Positions 48,147-60,022 are shown, counted from the first letter of the stretch. The stretch is 64,000 bases of DNA from Aeromonas taiwanensis (GCF_000820165.1 NZ_CDDD01000072.1:1-64000); one strand, 5' to 3'. Made by a program: numbers and translations. Notes: generated by a model not told the origin, from the sequence alone.

Positions 48147-50294
48147 TTATTCAGCAGCAGGCGCTTCGGCAGCAACCGGAGCGGCATCGGCAGCCGGAGC
48201 AGCGGCTTCGGTCGGGGCGTTCGCTTCCTTGATGGAGAGACGTACGCGGCCCTGACGGTCCACTTCCAGTACCTTCACCTTCACCACGTCACCGATCTTC
48301 AGGTAGTCGGCCACGTTCTGCACGCGTGCATCGGTGATCTGGGAGATGTGTACCAGACCGTCTTTGCCCGGCAGGATGTTGACGAAGGCGCCGAAGTCGG
48401 CCAGACGAACGACCTTGCCTTCGTAGATGCGGTTCACTTCGATCTCGGCGGTAATGGCCTCGATGCGGCGGATCGCTTCCTTGGCAGCGTCACCGTCAAC
48501 GGCGGCGATGCGGACGGTGCCGTCATCATCCAGCTCGATGTTGGTGCCGGTCTCTTCGGTCAGGGCGCGGATCACGGAACCACCCTTGCCGATGACGTCC
48601 TTGATCTTCTCCGGGTTGATCTTGATGGTGTGGATGCGCGGGGCGAAATCGGAGATCTCGGCACGCGGCGCCTGGATGGCTTCGTCCATCACTTTCAGGA
48701 TGTGCAGGCGAGCACCACGAGCTTGCTTCAGGGCAATCTCCATGATCTCTTTGGTGATGCCTTCGATCTTGATGTCCATCTGCAGGGCGGTCACACCTTC
48801 GGTGGTACCGGCAACCTTGAAGTCCATGTCGCCCAGGTGATCTTCGTCACCCAGGATGTCGGACAGCACGACGAAACCTTCTTCTTCCTTCACCAGACCC
48901 ATGGCGATACCGGCAACGGAGGCCTTGATCGGCACACCGGCGTCCATCAGCGCCAGGGAGGAACCACAGACGGAGGCCATGGAGGAGGAGCCGTTGGATT
49001 CGGTGATTTCAGACACCACGCGCACCACGTACGGGAACTCGTCGGCGCTCGGCATCACGGCGGCAACGCCGCGCTTGGCCAGACGACCGTGACCGATTTC
49101 GCGGCGCTTCGGGCTGCCCATCATGCCGGTCTCGCCGACGCAGTATGGCGGGAAGTTGTAGTGCAGCATGAAGCGATCGGCGCGGTTGCCGGTCAGCTCG
49201 TCGATGTTCTGGGCGTCACGCTCGGTGCCCAGGGTCGCAACGACCATGGCCTGGGTTTCACCACGGGTGAACAGGGCAGAGCCGTGGGCACGCGGCAGTA
49301 CGCCGGTGGCGACGGACAGGGCGCGGATCATCTCAGGATCGCGACCATCGATACGCGGCTCGCCACGAACGACGCGACCACGGACGATGCGGCTTTCCAG
49401 GCTGTGGAACTCTTCGCCGATCTTCTTGGCATCTTCTTCCACGCCGGAAGCGATGACTTGCTCAACCACGCGAGCCTTGATGGCACCGATGGTTTCGTAA
49501 CGCACGGCCTTCTCGGTGATGCGGTAGGCTTCACCCAGATCGCTGGTGGCCAGCTCGGCAACCTTGGCTTTCAGCGCTTCGTTGACAGCAGGCGCAGTCC
49601 AGTTCCACGGCTTGGTGCCGACGTCGGCAGCAAATTCGTTGATGGCGTTGATAACGGCCTGCATCTGCTCGTGACCGTAGACCACGGCACCCAGCATCAC
49701 CTCTTCGGAGAGGATGGCCGCTTCGGATTCCACCATCAGCACGGCGTTGGCGGTACCGGCAACCACCAGGTCCAGATCGCTCTGGGGCAGTTCGGTGGTG
49801 GTCGGGTTCAGCACGTACTGGCCGTTCATGTAACCCACGCGGGCTGCACCGATCGGGCCGCCGAACGGGATGCCGGAGATGGCCAGTGCCGCGGAGGCAC
49901 CGATCATGGCAACGATGTCGGGAGAGACGGCCGGGTTCACGGACATGACGGTGGCAACCACCTGAACCTCATTGAGGAAGCCTTCCGGGAACAGCGGACG
50001 AATGGGACGGTCGATCAGACGGGAGATCAGGGTCTCGCCTTCGCTCGGACGGCCTTCGCGACGGAAGAAACCACCCGGGATGCGACCAGCAGCATAGGTA
50101 CGCTCCTGGTAGTTGACGGTCAGCGGGAAGAAATCACGGCCGTGATCGGCCTCTTTCTTGCCAACGACGGTCACGAAGACACAGGTATCGTCCATGCTGA
50201 CCATGACGGCCGCAGTGGCTTGACGGGCCATCACACCGGTTTCCAGTGTGACGGTGTGTTGACCGTACTGGAATGACTTTACAATAGGATTCAC
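48147..50294 (-). CDS. pnp: Polynucleotide phosphorylase
   Basis: A 715-residue trimeric 3'-5' phosphorolytic exoribonuclease and degradosome component. Two RNase PH domains (~residues 10-150 and ~325-460, with GDREAD-like and [20 protein letters not shown] segments) flank a helical linker. A KH domain (~555-610, [20 protein letters not shown]) and an S1 domain (~620-690, [20 protein letters not shown]) follow. The tail is Ala/Glu-rich. The start is GTG at 50294, with AAGGAA upstream. It follows rpsO as in E. coli, separated by a terminator. Its 180-base leader is where RNase III/PNPase autoregulation would act, although I cannot demonstrate the fold. Confidence 0.98.
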   Translation of the reverse strand: MNPIVKSFQYGQHTVTLETGVMARQATAAVMVSMDDTCVFVTVVGKKEADHGRDFFPLTVNYQERTYAAGRIPGGFFRREGRPSEGETLISRLIDRPIRPLFPEGFLNEVQVVATVMSVNPAVSPDIVAMIGASAALAISGIPFGGPIGAARVGYMNGQYVLNPTTTELPQSDLDLVVAGTANAVLMVESEAAILSEEVMLGAVVYGHEQMQAVINAINEFAADVGTKPWNWTAPAVNEALKAKVAELATSDLGEAYRITEKAVRYETIGAIKARVVEQVIASGVEEDAKKIGEEFHSLESRIVRGRVVRGEPRIDGRDPEMIRALSVATGVLPRAHGSALFTRGETQAMVVATLGTERDAQNIDELTGNRADRFMLHYNFPPYCVGETGMMGSPKRREIGHGRLAKRGVAAVMPSADEFPYVVRVVSEITESNGSSSMASVCGSSLALMDAGVPIKASVAGIAMGLVKEEEGFVVLSDILGDEDHLGDMDFKVAGTTEGVTALQMDIKIEGITKEIMEIALKQARGARLHILKVMDEAIQAPRAEISDFAPRIHTIKINPEKIKDVIGKGGSVIRALTEETGTNIELDDDGTVRIAAVDGDAAKEAIRRIEAITAEIEVNRIYEGKVVRLADFGAFVNILPGKDGLVHISQITDARVQNVADYLKIGDVVKVKVLEVDRQGRVRLSIKEANAPTEAAAPAADAAPVAAEAPAAE

Positions 50295-50425
50295 GTGAAT
50301 TTCCTTTTTACAATTTGGCGCTTTAAATTCGCGTGCAAGTATACTTGATTCGCATCAAAAGGTAAGCGGAGACGTTAATTCTGTGAGGCAGGCAACGGCC
50401 CGCATCCCGTTTGAAAGGAGCAATA

Positions 50426-50455
50426 AAAAAGGGGAACCCGGAGGTTCCCCTTTTT
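50426..50455 (-). terminator. Rho-independent terminator between rpsO and pnp
   Basis: A 13-bp stem (AAAAAGGGGAACC / GGTTCCCCTTTTT) with a 4-base CGGA loop and T tail on the minus strand. Confidence 0.9.
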
Positions 50456-50474
50456 CGCGAAATCTGATGGTCGA

Positions 50475-50744
50475 TTAACGACGCAGACCCAGCTTGGCGA
50501 TCAGAGCAGCATAACGCTCGGTATCTTTACGCTTCAGGTAGTCCAGCAGCTTACGACGCTGGGAAACCATGCGCAGCAGACCACGACGACCGTGGTGATC
50601 CTTGGCGTGCTCCTTGAAGTGACCTTGCAGATGGTTGATCTGGGCAGTCAGCAGGGCAACCTGCACTTCGGGGGAACCGGTGTCGTTGGCGCCACGAGCG
50701 TTGTCGGCAACGATTTGCGCTTTGATCTCAGCATTTAGAGACAT
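50475..50744 (-). CDS. rpsO: 30S ribosomal protein S15
   Basis: An 89-residue protein that binds the 16S central domain early in 30S assembly and bridges to the 50S. The four-helix fold is evident ([52 protein letters not shown]). The length equals that of E. coli S15. E. coli rpsO mRNA is autoregulated through a pseudoknot at the start; the leader here is 134 bases from truB and could do the same, but I have not folded it. Confidence 0.98.
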   Translation of the reverse strand: MSLNAEIKAQIVADNARGANDTGSPEVQVALLTAQINHLQGHFKEHAKDHHGRRGLLRMVSQRRKLLDYLKRKDTERYAALIAKLGLRR

Positions 50745-50878
50745 GATGTTACTCCAGTAGAGTGTTTAAAGGTTCACAGCCAATCTCTAATTCAGCCGTG
50801 AAATGAGGGCGGTATCATAATCGCAGCCGCCCCTTTTCGCAACGAGAAAAAGGGCGGCAGTCCATGACCGCCGGAGGA

Positions 50879-51829
50879 TCACTCCTCGTCGTGGTAGCGC
50901 ACCAGACGCTTGGGCGCCACGCGCCCCTCATCGTCGATCTCGCCCACCCCGATGAACTCGCGCTCCGGGCCGACCGTCATGCGGACCTGGCCGCTCTGCG
51001 GGCTACCGGCCACCTGCACGGCCTGCCCCTGGTTCACGTAGGCGGCCACGGCCACCTGCATGTTCACCTCGGGCAGGGACGCCACGGCGGTATCCATCGG
51101 CAGCAACAGGGGATCCAGCTGCTCCCTCGGCGGGATGCTCTCGGCCTTGGCCTGCTCGAAGATGCACTCGAGCTGCTCCAGGGTCAGCATCCGATCGTAC
51201 GGATAGCTGGCCACCTGGGTACGGCGCAGCTGGGTGACGTGGGCGCCACAGCCCAGCACTTCACCGAGGTCGTCCACCAGGGAGCGGATATAGGTGCCCT
51301 TGCTGCAGTGCACTTCCAGCTTCACCTCGTTCCCTTCAAACCCGAGCAGCTTGAGCTCGAAGATGGTGATAGGACGGGCTTCCCGCTCGATCTCGATCCC
51401 TTCGCGGGCGTACTCGTAGAGCGGGCGGCCGTTGTGCTTGAGGGCGGAGTACATGGACGGCACCTGCATGATGGGGCCGCGGAACTGGTCCAGCGCCTCG
51501 ATCAGGGTGCCCACGGCCACGTCCACCGGGCGGGTGGAAACCACTTCGCCATCGGAGTCGCTGGTGTTGGTGCGCTCGCCGAGCTTGGCGGTCACCTCAT
51601 AGCGCTTGTCCGCCTCCAGCAGGTACTGGGAGAACTTGGTGGCTTCGCCCAGGCATATCGGCAGCATGCCGGTCGCCAGGGGATCCAGGGCACCGGTGTG
51701 GCCGGCCTTGGCGGCGTTGTAGATCCGCTTGACCTTCTGCAACACATCGTTGGAAGTCAGGCCGGTGGGTTTGTCCAGCAGCAGGATGCCGTGTACGTCA
51801 CGGCCCTTGAAACGACGTCTTCGGGACAT
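50879..51829 (-). CDS. truB: tRNA pseudouridine-55 synthase TruB
   Basis: A 316-residue enzyme that makes pseudouridine 55 in the T-loop of most tRNAs. The catalytic Asp lies in [15 protein letters not shown] near the N terminus. A C-terminal PUA domain (~250-310) ends the protein. The open frame extends to 51880, but the ATG at 51829 starts [14 protein letters not shown], the conserved TruB start. It follows the rbfA stop with one base between (TGAGATG), so translation is coupled. Confidence 0.97.
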   Translation of the reverse strand: MSRRRRFKGRDVHGILLLDKPTGLTSNDVLQKVKRIYNAAKAGHTGALDPLATGMLPICLGEATKFSQYLLEADKRYEVTAKLGERTNTSDSDGEVVSTRPVDVAVGTLIEALDQFRGPIMQVPSMYSALKHNGRPLYEYAREGIEIEREARPITIFELKLLGFEGNEVKLEVHCSKGTYIRSLVDDLGEVLGCGAHVTQLRRTQVASYPYDRMLTLEQLECIFEQAKAESIPPREQLDPLLLPMDTAVASLPEVNMQVAVAAYVNQGQAVQVAGSPQSGQVRMTVGPEREFIGVGEIDDEGRVAPKRLVRYHDEE

Positions 51830-51830
51830 C

Positions 51831-52265
51831 TCAGGCTTTGTCCTCAGTAGTGTCATCCGGCGCGGCTTGCTCCTCGTCACGACCGGCTTCGGTCATGCGG
51901 CGCTGGTCCTCACGGATGGTATTGGTCACCAGGTTGGAGAGACGCATCCCCTCCACCAGGGTCTGATCGTAGAAGAAGCGCAGCTCCGGTACCACGCGCA
52001 GACGCATGGCACTGCCCAGCAGGCTGCGGATGTAACCGGCCGCTTCGGTCAACGCCTTGAGCCCTTCCTTGATGCGCTCGGCATCGTTTTCCAGCTGCAA
52101 GAAGGTGACATACACCTTGGCATAATTGAGGTCACGGGACACTTCCACATCGGAAACGGTCACCATGCCGATACGCGGGTCTTTCACCTCGCGCTGCAGA
52201 ATGAGCGCGATTTCGCGCTGGATCTGCTGTCCGACCCGACGGGTCCGGCTAAATTCTCTGGCCAT
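51831..52265 (-). CDS. rbfA: 30S ribosome-binding factor RbfA
   Basis: A 144-residue KH-type protein that binds the 30S head-body junction during late maturation of the 16S 5' end and in cold adaptation. [40 protein letters not shown] and the [15 protein letters not shown] segment match the family. The C terminus is an acidic tail ([16 protein letters not shown]). It lies between infB and truB as in E. coli. Confidence 0.97.
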   Translation of the reverse strand: MAREFSRTRRVGQQIQREIALILQREVKDPRIGMVTVSDVEVSRDLNYAKVYVTFLQLENDAERIKEGLKALTEAAGYIRSLLGSAMRLRVVPELRFFYDQTLVEGMRLSNLVTNTIREDQRRMTEAGRDEEQAAPDDTTEDKA

Positions 52266-52283
52266 ATTCTATCCTGCGATAAA

Positions 52284-52301
52284 AGGGGGCCGCGGCCCCC
52301 T
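52284..52301 (-). terminator. Intra-operon hairpin between infB and rbfA
   Basis: AGGGGGCC..GGCCCCCT is a perfect palindrome, followed on the minus strand by TTTTATCG. It may act as a partial terminator or processing site in the nusA-infB-rbfA transcript. Confidence 0.45.
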
Positions 52302-52320
52302 ATTTAATCTGACTCTTGGC

Positions 52321-55023
52321 TTACAGAGTCCGTTGGATTTCAACGGTCTCGTAAACTTCGATCTGGTCGCCTTCACGCACGTCGTTGTAGTTCTTGACCG
52401 CGATACCACACTCGTAGCCGTTCTTGACTTCGTTGACGTCATCCTTGAAGCGACGCAGGGATTCCAGCTCGCCTTCATAGATAACCACGTTGTCGCGCAG
52501 AACGCGAATGCGGTTGGAACGCTTGACCACACCTTCGGTGACCATACAGCCGGCCACGGCGCCAAACTTCGGCGACTTGAAGACGCTGCGCACTTCCGCC
52601 AGACCGATGATCTCCTGACGGTACTCGGGGGCCAGCATGCCGCTCATGGCCTGCTTTACTTCGTCCAGCAAGTCATAGATGACGGAGTAGTAACGCAGGT
52701 CCAGGCTCTCGGCCTCGATGACCTTGCGGGCAGAAGCGTCGGCACGGACGTTGAAGCCCACCAGGATGGCGCTGGAAGCGGCAGCCAGGGTCGCGTCGGT
52801 CTCGGTAATACCACCGACACCGGAGCCGACGATCTTCACCTTCACCTCTTCGGTGGAGAGCTTGACCAGGGCATCGCAGATCGCTTCCACGGAACCCTGT
52901 ACGTCGGCCTTGATCACCACGTTCACTTCGGACACTTCGCCCTCGGTCATGTTGGCGAACATGTTCTCCAGCTTGGCCTTCTGCTGGCGAGCCAGCTTGA
53001 CTTCGCGGAACTTGCCCTGACGATAGAGTGCCACTTCGCGGGCCTTCTTCTCGTCACGCACGACGGTGGCTTCGTCACCGGCAGAGGGGACACCGGACAG
53101 GCCGAGGATCTCGACCGGCAGGGACGGACCCGCTTCCTTGATCTCGCGACCCAGTTCGTCACGCATGGCGCGCACACGGCCGTACTCCAGACCGCACAGC
53201 ACGATGTCGCCCTGACGCAGGGTACCTTCTTGTACCAGCACGGTAGCAACCGGGCCACGGCCCTTGTCCAGGAAGGACTCGATCACGACGCCGCTCGCCA
53301 TGCCGTCAACCACGGCCTTCAGCTCCAGCACTTCAGCCTGGATCAGGATGGCTTCCAGCAGGTCGTCGATGCCTTCACCGGACTTGGCGGAGACGTGCAC
53401 GAACTGGCAATCGCCACCCCAGTCTTCGGACATGACGTTGTAACGGGCCAGCTCGGTCTTGACGCGATCGGGATCCGCTTCCGGCTTGTCGATCTTGTTG
53501 ACCGCCACGACCAGGGGCACTTCGGCAGCCTTGGCGTGCTGGATGGCTTCGATGGTCTGCGGCATGACGCCGTCATCGGCCGCCACGACCAGCACCACGA
53601 TGTCGGTCGCCTTGGCACCACGAGCACGCATGGAGGTAAATGCCGCGTGACCCGGGGTATCCAGGAAGGTGATCATGCCACTGTCGGTTTCGACGTGGTA
53701 AGCACCGATATGCTGGGTAATGCCACCGGCTTCGCCCGCGGCAACCTTGGCTTTACGGATGTAGTCCAGCAGAGACGTCTTGCCGTGGTCGACGTGACCC
53801 ATGATGGTCACGACCGGCGCACGCGGCTTGGCTTCGGAGGTCTCGTCACGATCGGACAGCACCGCCTCTTCCAGCTCGTTCTCGCGACGCAGCACCACCT
53901 TGTGGCCCATCTCCTCGGCGACCAGCTGAGCAGTTTCCTGATCGATCACCTGGTTGATGGTGGCCATGGCGCCCATCTTCATCATCACCTTGATGACTTC
54001 GACACCCTTGACGGCCATCTTGTTAGCGAGCTCCGCCACTGTGATGGTCTCGCCGATGACGACGTCACGGTTGACCACGGCCGCCGGCTTGTTGAAGCCG
54101 TGCTTCATGGCGTTCGGCATGGCCATCTTGCCACGCTTGCCCTTGCGAGCGCGCGGATCGCGGGAGTTGCGATCATTGCGGTCATCTTCACGACGGCCGA
54201 CCTTCTTCGGAGCCTTGGCAGCGGCAGCCGTACGGCGGCTGCTCTCTTCCTTGCGATCCAGCTCATCTTCCGCCGCTTGCGCGTGCTTGTTGGTGGTCAG
54301 ATGGTAATCGCTGCTCTCTTTGGCACGAGCCGCCTCTTCCTCGGCCCAACGGGCCGCGTTCTGTTCCGCCATGAGACGAGCCTCTTCGGCTTTCTTCGCG
54401 GCGAGTTCTTCAGCTTTTTGCAAAGCTGTCTGTTCCTGCTGGCGCTTCAGTTCTTCTGCTTCGCGCTTGGCCATCTTTTCTGCCTCTTGCTGAGCTGTGC
54501 TACTGGCTGCTTTGGCGGGCTGTTGAGCCTGTCGAGCCTTTTGTTGTGCCTCGATCCGCGCCTTTTCCTCAGCTTCACGACGAGCCTGCTCAGCCTCACG
54601 GCGAGCCTTCTCTTCAGCATCGAGACGGGCCTTCTCTTCGGCCTCGCGACGAGCTGTTTCTTCTGCTTCCAAACGCGCTTTTTCCTCGGCTTCCGCCTGA
54701 CGCTGTTCATCTTCCAGCGCCGAGCGTCTTACATAGGTGCGAGACTTGCGCACTTCTACCTGCACTTCCTTGTTCTTGCCGCCAGTACCTTGAACACTCA
54801 GGGTGCTCTTGGTCTTGCGCTGCAAGGTCATGCGGGCAGGGGCGGCAACCTCGTCACCTCCATGCTGTTTCTTCAGATGGGCCAGCAGAGTCTGCTTTTC
54901 AGACTCGCTGACCATGTCGTCGGCCTTGCTCTTGCTGATACCGGCATCGACAAACTGCTGGAGAAGACGATCAACCGGTGTGTCGATGTCAGTGGCAAGT
55001 TGTTTGACTGATACTTCTGCCAT
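52321..55023 (-). CDS. infB: Translation initiation factor IF-2
   Basis: A 900-residue GTPase that places initiator fMet-tRNA on the 30S P site. The N-terminal IF2 assembly domain (~1-55, [20 protein letters not shown]) leads into a long charged, low-complexity helical region (~100-290) rich in EEKAR/EAEEKA repeats. The G domain begins around residue 400, with GHVDHGKT at 409-416, DTPGHAAF (G3) and NKIDKPEAD (G4). Domains II, III and the fMet-binding C2 domain follow. Length is close to the E. coli long form; a shorter internal form is likely but not located. Confidence 0.98.
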   Translation of the reverse strand: MAEVSVKQLATDIDTPVDRLLQQFVDAGISKSKADDMVSESEKQTLLAHLKKQHGGDEVAAPARMTLQRKTKSTLSVQGTGGKNKEVQVEVRKSRTYVRRSALEDEQRQAEAEEKARLEAEETARREAEEKARLDAEEKARREAEQARREAEEKARIEAQQKARQAQQPAKAASSTAQQEAEKMAKREAEELKRQQEQTALQKAEELAAKKAEEARLMAEQNAARWAEEEAARAKESSDYHLTTNKHAQAAEDELDRKEESSRRTAAAAKAPKKVGRREDDRNDRNSRDPRARKGKRGKMAMPNAMKHGFNKPAAVVNRDVVIGETITVAELANKMAVKGVEVIKVMMKMGAMATINQVIDQETAQLVAEEMGHKVVLRRENELEEAVLSDRDETSEAKPRAPVVTIMGHVDHGKTSLLDYIRKAKVAAGEAGGITQHIGAYHVETDSGMITFLDTPGHAAFTSMRARGAKATDIVVLVVAADDGVMPQTIEAIQHAKAAEVPLVVAVNKIDKPEADPDRVKTELARYNVMSEDWGGDCQFVHVSAKSGEGIDDLLEAILIQAEVLELKAVVDGMASGVVIESFLDKGRGPVATVLVQEGTLRQGDIVLCGLEYGRVRAMRDELGREIKEAGPSLPVEILGLSGVPSAGDEATVVRDEKKAREVALYRQGKFREVKLARQQKAKLENMFANMTEGEVSEVNVVIKADVQGSVEAICDALVKLSTEEVKVKIVGSGVGGITETDATLAAASSAILVGFNVRADASARKVIEAESLDLRYYSVIYDLLDEVKQAMSGMLAPEYRQEIIGLAEVRSVFKSPKFGAVAGCMVTEGVVKRSNRIRVLRDNVVIYEGELESLRRFKDDVNEVKNGYECGIAVKNYNDVREGDQIEVYETVEIQRTL

Positions 55024-55043
55024 TCATTTTCCTCCGTTTGATC

Positions 55044-56546
55044 TTAACTAGACTGCTCTTCTCCGAACCAACAGATATTGCGAGCAGCCATAATCAGCTC
55101 ACCTGCCTTCTCGGCGGTCAGCCCTTCGATGTCGGCAAGGTCATCAATGCCTTGCTCTGCCAAATCTTCCAGGGTGCCGATGCCGCGAGCGGCCAGGGCG
55201 TACGCCATGTCACGGCCGAGGCCGTTCAGATTGAGCAGGTCTTCGGAAGGTTCAACACCTTCAAAGGATTCTTCTTTGGCCAGGGCCTTGGTGGTCAGGG
55301 CATCCTTGGCACGCTTGCGCAGCTCTTCGACCATGTCTTCATCCAGACCGTCGATGGCCAGCAGTTCGTTGACCGGCACGAAGGCGATCTCTTCCAGGGT
55401 GGAGAAGCCTTCTTCCATCAGCAGGCCGGCGAAATCGTCGTCGATGTCCAGGGTGCTGGTGAACAGGGTCATGATGCGGTCGTTTTCGGCCTGGTGCTTG
55501 GCACGCATGTCCTCGACGGTCATCACGTTCAGCTCCCAACCGGTCAGCTGGGAGGCCAGACGCACGTTCTGACCATTGCGACCGATGGCCTGGGCCAGGT
55601 TGGCGGCCTCCACGGCGATGTCCATGGTGTGGTTGTCTTCATCGACGATGATGGAGGCCACATCGGCCGGGGCCATGGCGTTGATCACGTACTGGGCCGG
55701 GTTGTCATCGTACAGCACGATGTCGGCGCGCTCGCCGCTCAGCTCGGCGGAAACCGCCTGAACGCGGGCACCGCGCATGCCGATACAGGCACCGATCGGG
55801 TCGATGCGGCGATCGTTGGTCTTCACCGCGATCTTGGCGCGGGAGCCCGGATCACGGGCAGCGCCCATGATTTCGATCATCTCTTCGCCGATCTCCGGCA
55901 CTTCGATGCGGAACAGCTCTTTGAGGAAGTCCGGGCTGGAGCGGCTGACGAACAGCTGGGAACCACGGGCTTCCGGGCGCACTGCGTACAGCAGACCGCG
56001 GATACGGTCACCCGGGCGGAAGGTTTCGCGCGGCAGCATGTCGTCGCGGAAGATCACGGCCTCGGCATTGCTGCCCAGATCCAGGATCACGTTGTCGCGG
56101 TTGCTCTTCTTGACCACGCCGCTGATGATGGTGCCTTCCTTGTCCTTGAACTGATCAACGACCTGGGAACGCTCGGCCTCGCGCACTTTCTGCACGATGA
56201 CCTGCTTGGCAGTCTGGGTGGTGATGCGATCGAAGGTCACGGAATCGATCTGATCTTCCACATAGTCACCGATCTGGATATCCGGCTGCTCGATCTGGGC
56301 CGCTTCCAGGGTAATTTCGGCGTAGGGGTTCTCCATGGCGGCCTGATCCGCGATGACGACCCAGCGGCGGAAGGTGTCGTAGTCGCCGGTCTTGCGATCG
56401 ATTTCGACACGTACTTCAATCTCGCCTTCATATTTTTTCTTGGTCGCAGTCGCCAGCGCAGTCTCCAGAGCCTGGAAGATCTTCTCGCGGGGGACAGCCT
56501 TCTCGTTGGACACAGCGTCAACGACCAGCAAAATCTCTTTATTCAT
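55044..56546 (-). CDS. nusA: Transcription termination/antitermination protein NusA
   Basis: A 500-residue RNA polymerase-binding factor acting in pausing, termination and rRNA antitermination. Order of domains: N-terminal RNAP-binding domain (~1-130), S1 (~135-200, [20 protein letters not shown]), KH1 and KH2 (~205-345, [38 protein letters not shown]), and two acidic repeats (~365-495) that bind alpha-CTD and N-type proteins. It is 15 bases from rimP and 21 from infB, in the conserved operon. Confidence 0.98.
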   Translation of the reverse strand: MNKEILLVVDAVSNEKAVPREKIFQALETALATATKKKYEGEIEVRVEIDRKTGDYDTFRRWVVIADQAAMENPYAEITLEAAQIEQPDIQIGDYVEDQIDSVTFDRITTQTAKQVIVQKVREAERSQVVDQFKDKEGTIISGVVKKSNRDNVILDLGSNAEAVIFRDDMLPRETFRPGDRIRGLLYAVRPEARGSQLFVSRSSPDFLKELFRIEVPEIGEEMIEIMGAARDPGSRAKIAVKTNDRRIDPIGACIGMRGARVQAVSAELSGERADIVLYDDNPAQYVINAMAPADVASIIVDEDNHTMDIAVEAANLAQAIGRNGQNVRLASQLTGWELNVMTVEDMRAKHQAENDRIMTLFTSTLDIDDDFAGLLMEEGFSTLEEIAFVPVNELLAIDGLDEDMVEELRKRAKDALTTKALAKEESFEGVEPSEDLLNLNGLGRDMAYALAARGIGTLEDLAEQGIDDLADIEGLTAEKAGELIMAARNICWFGEEQSS

Positions 56547-56560
56547 ATCCGATAGCCTCG

Positions 56561-57019
56561 TTAACCAAAGTTCGGCACTATGTTCGCTTTTTGGATATTG
56601 GTGAAAGCCAACACCTCGTCCTTACCATCTACCGTCAGGGTGATCATGTCGCCCTGCACGGCTTTGATTACGCCTTTGAACTTGCGGCGGTTGTTTGTTG
56701 CCATCCGAAGCGAAACCGCCGCCTCTTGGCCAACGTATTTTTCGAACTGGGCGACCTTGAACAGCGGACGATCCAGACCCGGGGAAGACACCTCGAGGTA
56801 GTACTCCTCGGTGATGGGGTCTTCGACGTCCATGATGGCGCCAACCTGGCGGCTCACCTCGGCACAGTCTTCCACCGTCACGCCTTGTTCCGAGTCGATG
56901 AAAACGCGCAGGGTCGAATGCTTACCCGCACGGATAAACTCGACACCCCACAGTTCAAAACCCAAGGCAACGACAGGAGCCTCGAGCAGATCGGTCAAAC
57001 GTTGTTCCAACGTAGCCAA
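56561..57019 (-). CDS. rimP: Ribosome maturation factor RimP
   Basis: A 152-residue protein needed for 30S maturation, promoting S12/S19 incorporation. [40 protein letters not shown] and the C-terminal [13 protein letters not shown] match the family. I start it at TTG 57019, because GGAGG lies six bases upstream and the resulting [16 protein letters not shown] aligns with the E. coli N terminus, MSTLEQKLTEMITAPV. A GTG six bases upstream overlaps the ribosome binding site. Confidence 0.95.
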   Translation of the reverse strand: MATLEQRLTDLLEAPVVALGFELWGVEFIRAGKHSTLRVFIDSEQGVTVEDCAEVSRQVGAIMDVEDPITEEYYLEVSSPGLDRPLFKVAQFEKYVGQEAAVSLRMATNNRRKFKGVIKAVQGDMITLTVDGKDEVLAFTNIQKANIVPNFG

Positions 57020-57092
57020 AGTCACCCTCCGAAAAACAAAAAAAGGGCATAAAGCCCAGATAGAGATGGAAACAGAGTAAATTGCACATAAC

Positions 57093-57120
57093 AAAAAGCC
57101 CCGATGTCAAATCGGGGCTT
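57093..57120 (-). terminator. Terminator between tRNA-fMet and rimP
   Basis: A 10-bp stem (AAGCCCCGAT / ATCGGGGCTT) with a 5-base loop and a TTTTTG tail on the minus strand. It may attenuate read-through from the tRNA genes into rimP-nusA. Confidence 0.8.
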
Positions 57121-57185
57121 GGCGCTTTACCCTGATTGTCGCCTCGCAGCGACCGCCTTCCTGAGCGTAGGAAATGCGTGAAATT

Positions 57186-57262
<77 letters not shown>

Positions 57263-57354
57263 TCCGAAATCGTGCGAGATTATAGCCACTTCATTCTCGT
57301 CACACAAGACTGACTGGCTATAACACACCCGGTCACCCGGGCTTACTGCTTAAT

Positions 57355-57439
57355 TGGTGCCGTGGGCGGGACTCGAACCCGCACACCCTAGAGCACTACC
57401 CCCTCAAGATAGCGTGTCTACCAATTCCACCACCACGGC
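57355..57439 (-). tRNA. leuU: tRNA-Leu (anticodon GAG)
   Basis: An 85-base class II tRNA with encoded CCA. The anticodon loop is TTGAGGG with anticodon GAG, reading CUC/CUU. A long variable arm (GTGCTCTAGGGTGT region) and T-loop GGTTCGAGTCC are present. It lies directly downstream of secG, as leuU does in E. coli. Confidence 0.98.
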
Positions 57440-57446
57440 AAAACTC

Positions 57447-57773
57447 TTACTCGGGAACGTCAGTATCTTTCTTCACTGGCGCTTTGCTCTGCTCAACCTG
57501 TTGGGTCTGTTGCAGATTTTCCCATTCACTACCCTGTTTCACCTTGTTGCTGGACATAGATCCAAGCACCAAGCTAATCAAAAAGAACAGAGTAGCCAAA
57601 ATCGCTGTTGTGCGGGTCAGGAAGCTGCCTGAACCACCGGAGCCGAATACGGTATTCGATGCCCCTGCGCCGAAGGAGGCGCCCATATCAGCCCCTTTAC
57701 CTTGCTGAATCATCACCAGACCAATCAGAGCCAGCGATACCAGCAGATAAACGACCAAAAGAATCTCGTACAT
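57447..57773 (-). CDS. secG: Preprotein translocase subunit SecG
   Basis: A 108-residue inner-membrane subunit of SecYEG. Two transmembrane helices (~2-22 and ~51-73) flank the conserved cytoplasmic loop IQQGKGADMGASFGAGAS and FGSGGSGSFLTRTT. The C-terminal tail is hydrophilic. It starts immediately after the tpiA stop and is followed after seven bases by tRNA-Leu, so one transcript probably carries tpiA, secG and both tRNAs. Confidence 0.97.
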   Translation of the reverse strand: MYEILLVVYLLVSLALIGLVMIQQGKGADMGASFGAGASNTVFGSGGSGSFLTRTTAILATLFFLISLVLGSMSSNKVKQGSEWENLQQTQQVEQSKAPVKKDTDVPE

Positions 57774-58538
57774 TTAACTTGCACCCTTTGCCGCTTCAAC
57801 GATTCCTAAAAACGCTTTGTCATCAAGACTCGCTCCGCCTATCAGACCGCCATCGATGTCGGGCTGGGCAAACAAATCTCGTGCATTGGTCGGCGTCACG
57901 CTCCCACCATAGATGATTCTAACTTTCTCACCTATTACCGGAGTATCCTCCGCCAAGCGACCACGTATAAAGGAATGAACCTCTTGTGCCTGCTCGGGTG
58001 TGGCGCATTTACCTGTACCTACAGCCCAAATCGGCTCGTAGGCGATGATAGCATTATCGAAAGCCATCGCGCCATTTTTCTCTATGACGATATCCAGCTC
58101 TTCGGCAATCACCTCGAAGGTTCTTCTTGCCTGTCTCGCCGCTCCTGACTCCCCCAAACAGAGGATGGGTATCAGGCCTGCTGCTCTGACTGCCGCGAAC
58201 TTCTCCGCGACGATAAAACTGGTCTCACCAAAGAGACGCCTGCGCTCGGAGTGGCCAACCAATACATATTGGCACCGTGCCTCGACCAGCATCTCACACG
58301 AGACTTCCCCCGTATAAGCGCCCTGTCTATGCTGACTCACATTCTGAGCCCCCAACTTCATCACCACCTGCTCACCGAGCAAAGCGGCCGTGAAGTCGAG
58401 ATGCACATGGGATGGACACAAGACCACATCTACTCGTTCATCTATGTGCGCTAGGCACTGACCGGCAAACTGCTCTAACCGTGACCTACTACCGTGTAAC
58501 TTCCAGTTGGCTGCTACAAACGGCTTGCGATGTCCCAT
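57774..58538 (-). CDS. tpiA: Triosephosphate isomerase
   Basis: A 254-residue (beta/alpha)8 enzyme interconverting dihydroxyacetone phosphate and glyceraldehyde 3-phosphate. Catalytic residues are Lys13 (ANWKLHG), His96 (VGHSERR) and Glu168 (AYEPIWAVGTG); the phosphate loop YGGSV and GLIGGASL are present. The ATG at 58538 has AAGGGAG upstream and starts right at the first strand. In E. coli tpiA is elsewhere; its position between glmM and secG is known from other gammaproteobacteria. Codon use looks less G+C-biased than its neighbours. Confidence 0.97.
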   Translation of the reverse strand: MGHRKPFVAANWKLHGSRSRLEQFAGQCLAHIDERVDVVLCPSHVHLDFTAALLGEQVVMKLGAQNVSQHRQGAYTGEVSCEMLVEARCQYVLVGHSERRRLFGETSFIVAEKFAAVRAAGLIPILCLGESGAARQARRTFEVIAEELDIVIEKNGAMAFDNAIIAYEPIWAVGTGKCATPEQAQEVHSFIRGRLAEDTPVIGEKVRIIYGGSVTPTNARDLFAQPDIDGGLIGGASLDDKAFLGIVEAAKGAS

Positions 58539-58634
58539 CGGCAACTCCCTTGCGAAAGCGGGGCTGATAATATCCAGAGGATGTTCAGCTGACAAGTGCT
58601 ATTTTCAAATTTTCGAATCGTTTGAACAAGATAC

Positions 58635-58664
58635 AACCAAGGAGACTAAAAAGCCGCCTTGGTT
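58635..58664 (-). terminator. Weak hairpin between glmM and tpiA
   Basis: AACCAAGG (58635-58642) pairs with CCTTGGTT (58657-58664) across 14 bases that contain five T on the minus strand. The 131-base gap otherwise shows only a tpiA promoter zone. Confidence 0.3.
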
Positions 58665-58669
58665 GCTCA

Positions 58670-60004
58670 TTAAAACGCCGATTCGACCCGTTGGGCGATG
58701 CGCTCTGCCATGTCACGCACCTGCTGCTCGTGTTCACCTTCCACCATAACCCGGATCAGCGGCTCGGTGCCGGATTTGCGCAGCAAGACGCGACCTCGGC
58801 CCGCGAGCTCCTCCTCCACTTTGGCCACTTCCCGCTGAACGGCTTCTGCCGCAAGGGGATCCTTGCCTTCGGCAAAGCGGACGTTCACCAGTACCTGTGG
58901 GAACTTGCTCATGCCGGAGCGCAATTTGGCCAGCGGCATCTCCGCGGTGCAAATGGCGGTCAGCACCTGCAGGGCGGCGACGATGCCATCCCCCGTGGTG
59001 GTCTGATCCAGGCAGATGATGTGACCGGAGTTCTCGCCACCGATGCGCCACCCCTTCTCGTTCATCATCTCCAGCACGTAGCGGTCACCGACCTTGGCGC
59101 GGGCGAACGGGATGCCGAGGGTCTGCAGCGCCAGCTCCAGACCCATGTTGGCCATCAGGGTGCCAACCACGCCCCCCTTGAGGCGGCCGTTGCGCAGGGC
59201 ATCGCGCGCGATGATATAGAGGATCTCGTCCCCGTCGATGATGTAGCCGGTGCTGTCCACCATTACCAGGCGATCGCCGTCACCGTCGAAGGCGACACCG
59301 AGGTCGGCCTTGCACTCCAACACCTTGGCCGCCAGCGCCTCCGGGGCGGTGGAGCCGACGCCATCGTTGATGTTGAGACCATCCGGGCTGCAACCGATGG
59401 CGATCACTTCGGCCCCCAGCTCGCGGAACACGGAAGGAGCGATGTGATAGGTGGCGCCATGACCGCAATCCACCACCATCTTCAGCCCTTCCAGGCTCAG
59501 GTTGCTCGGGAAGGTGCTCTTGCAGAACTCGATGTAGCGGCCGGCCGCATCGTCGATGCGCTGCGCCTTGCCAAGCTCCGCAGACTCCACGCACTTGAGC
59601 TCGCTGTCCAGCTCGGCTTCGATGGCCAGCTCGACATCATCGGGCAGCTTGGTGCCATCTGCGGAGAAAAACTTGATGCCGTTGTCGTAATAGGGATTGT
59701 GGGAGGCGCTGATAACGATGCCTGCCTCAGCACGGAAGGTACGGGTCAGATAGGCAACGGCGGGCGTGGGCATGGGGCCCATCAGTATGGCCTTGAGACC
59801 GGCGGCGGAGAGACCCGCTTCCAGAGCTGACTCCAGCATGTAACCGGAGATCCGGGTGTCCTTGCCGATCAGCACCTTTCGGGTCCCCTTCTGGGAGAGC
59901 ACCTTGCCTGCGGCCCAACCCAGCTTCATCACGAAATCCGGGGTGATCGGGTATTCCCCTACCTTGCCGCGTACACCGTCGGTGCCGAAATACTTTCTGG
60001 TCAT
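58670..60004 (-). CDS. glmM: Phosphoglucosamine mutase
   Basis: A 444-residue alpha-D-phosphohexomutase converting glucosamine-6-phosphate to glucosamine-1-phosphate on the way to UDP-GlcNAc, the common precursor of peptidoglycan and LPS. The phosphorylated active serine is Ser101 in [16 protein letters not shown]. The magnesium loop is DGDGDR near residue 240, followed by a C-terminal substrate-phosphate loop ([16 protein letters not shown]). It follows folP after 18 bases, as in E. coli. Confidence 0.98.
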   Translation of the reverse strand: MTRKYFGTDGVRGKVGEYPITPDFVMKLGWAAGKVLSQKGTRKVLIGKDTRISGYMLESALEAGLSAAGLKAILMGPMPTPAVAYLTRTFRAEAGIVISASHNPYYDNGIKFFSADGTKLPDDVELAIEAELDSELKCVESAELGKAQRIDDAAGRYIEFCKSTFPSNLSLEGLKMVVDCGHGATYHIAPSVFRELGAEVIAIGCSPDGLNINDGVGSTAPEALAAKVLECKADLGVAFDGDGDRLVMVDSTGYIIDGDEILYIIARDALRNGRLKGGVVGTLMANMGLELALQTLGIPFARAKVGDRYVLEMMNEKGWRIGGENSGHIICLDQTTTGDGIVAALQVLTAICTAEMPLAKLRSGMSKFPQVLVNVRFAEGKDPLAAEAVQREVAKVEEELAGRGRVLLRKSGTEPLIRVMVEGEHEQQVRDMAERIAQRVESAF

Positions 60005-60022
60005 TGTCTGTTTCTCGTTTTT

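Noticed and set aside
46908-50276. 1122-codon open frame antisense to the MFS gene and pnp
   Set aside because: It exactly mirrors highly G+C-biased coding DNA, spans two unrelated genes and their terminator, has low-complexity His/Gly/Gln/Asp composition and no ribosome binding site.
54447-54710. Repeat-like minus-strand segment within infB
   Set aside because: It is the normal charged low-complexity linker of IF-2, not a separate repeat or gene.
52126-55011. 961-codon open frame antisense to rbfA and infB
   Set aside because: Same artefact: complementary-strand reading of G+C-rich codons, with no start signal and no recognisable domain.
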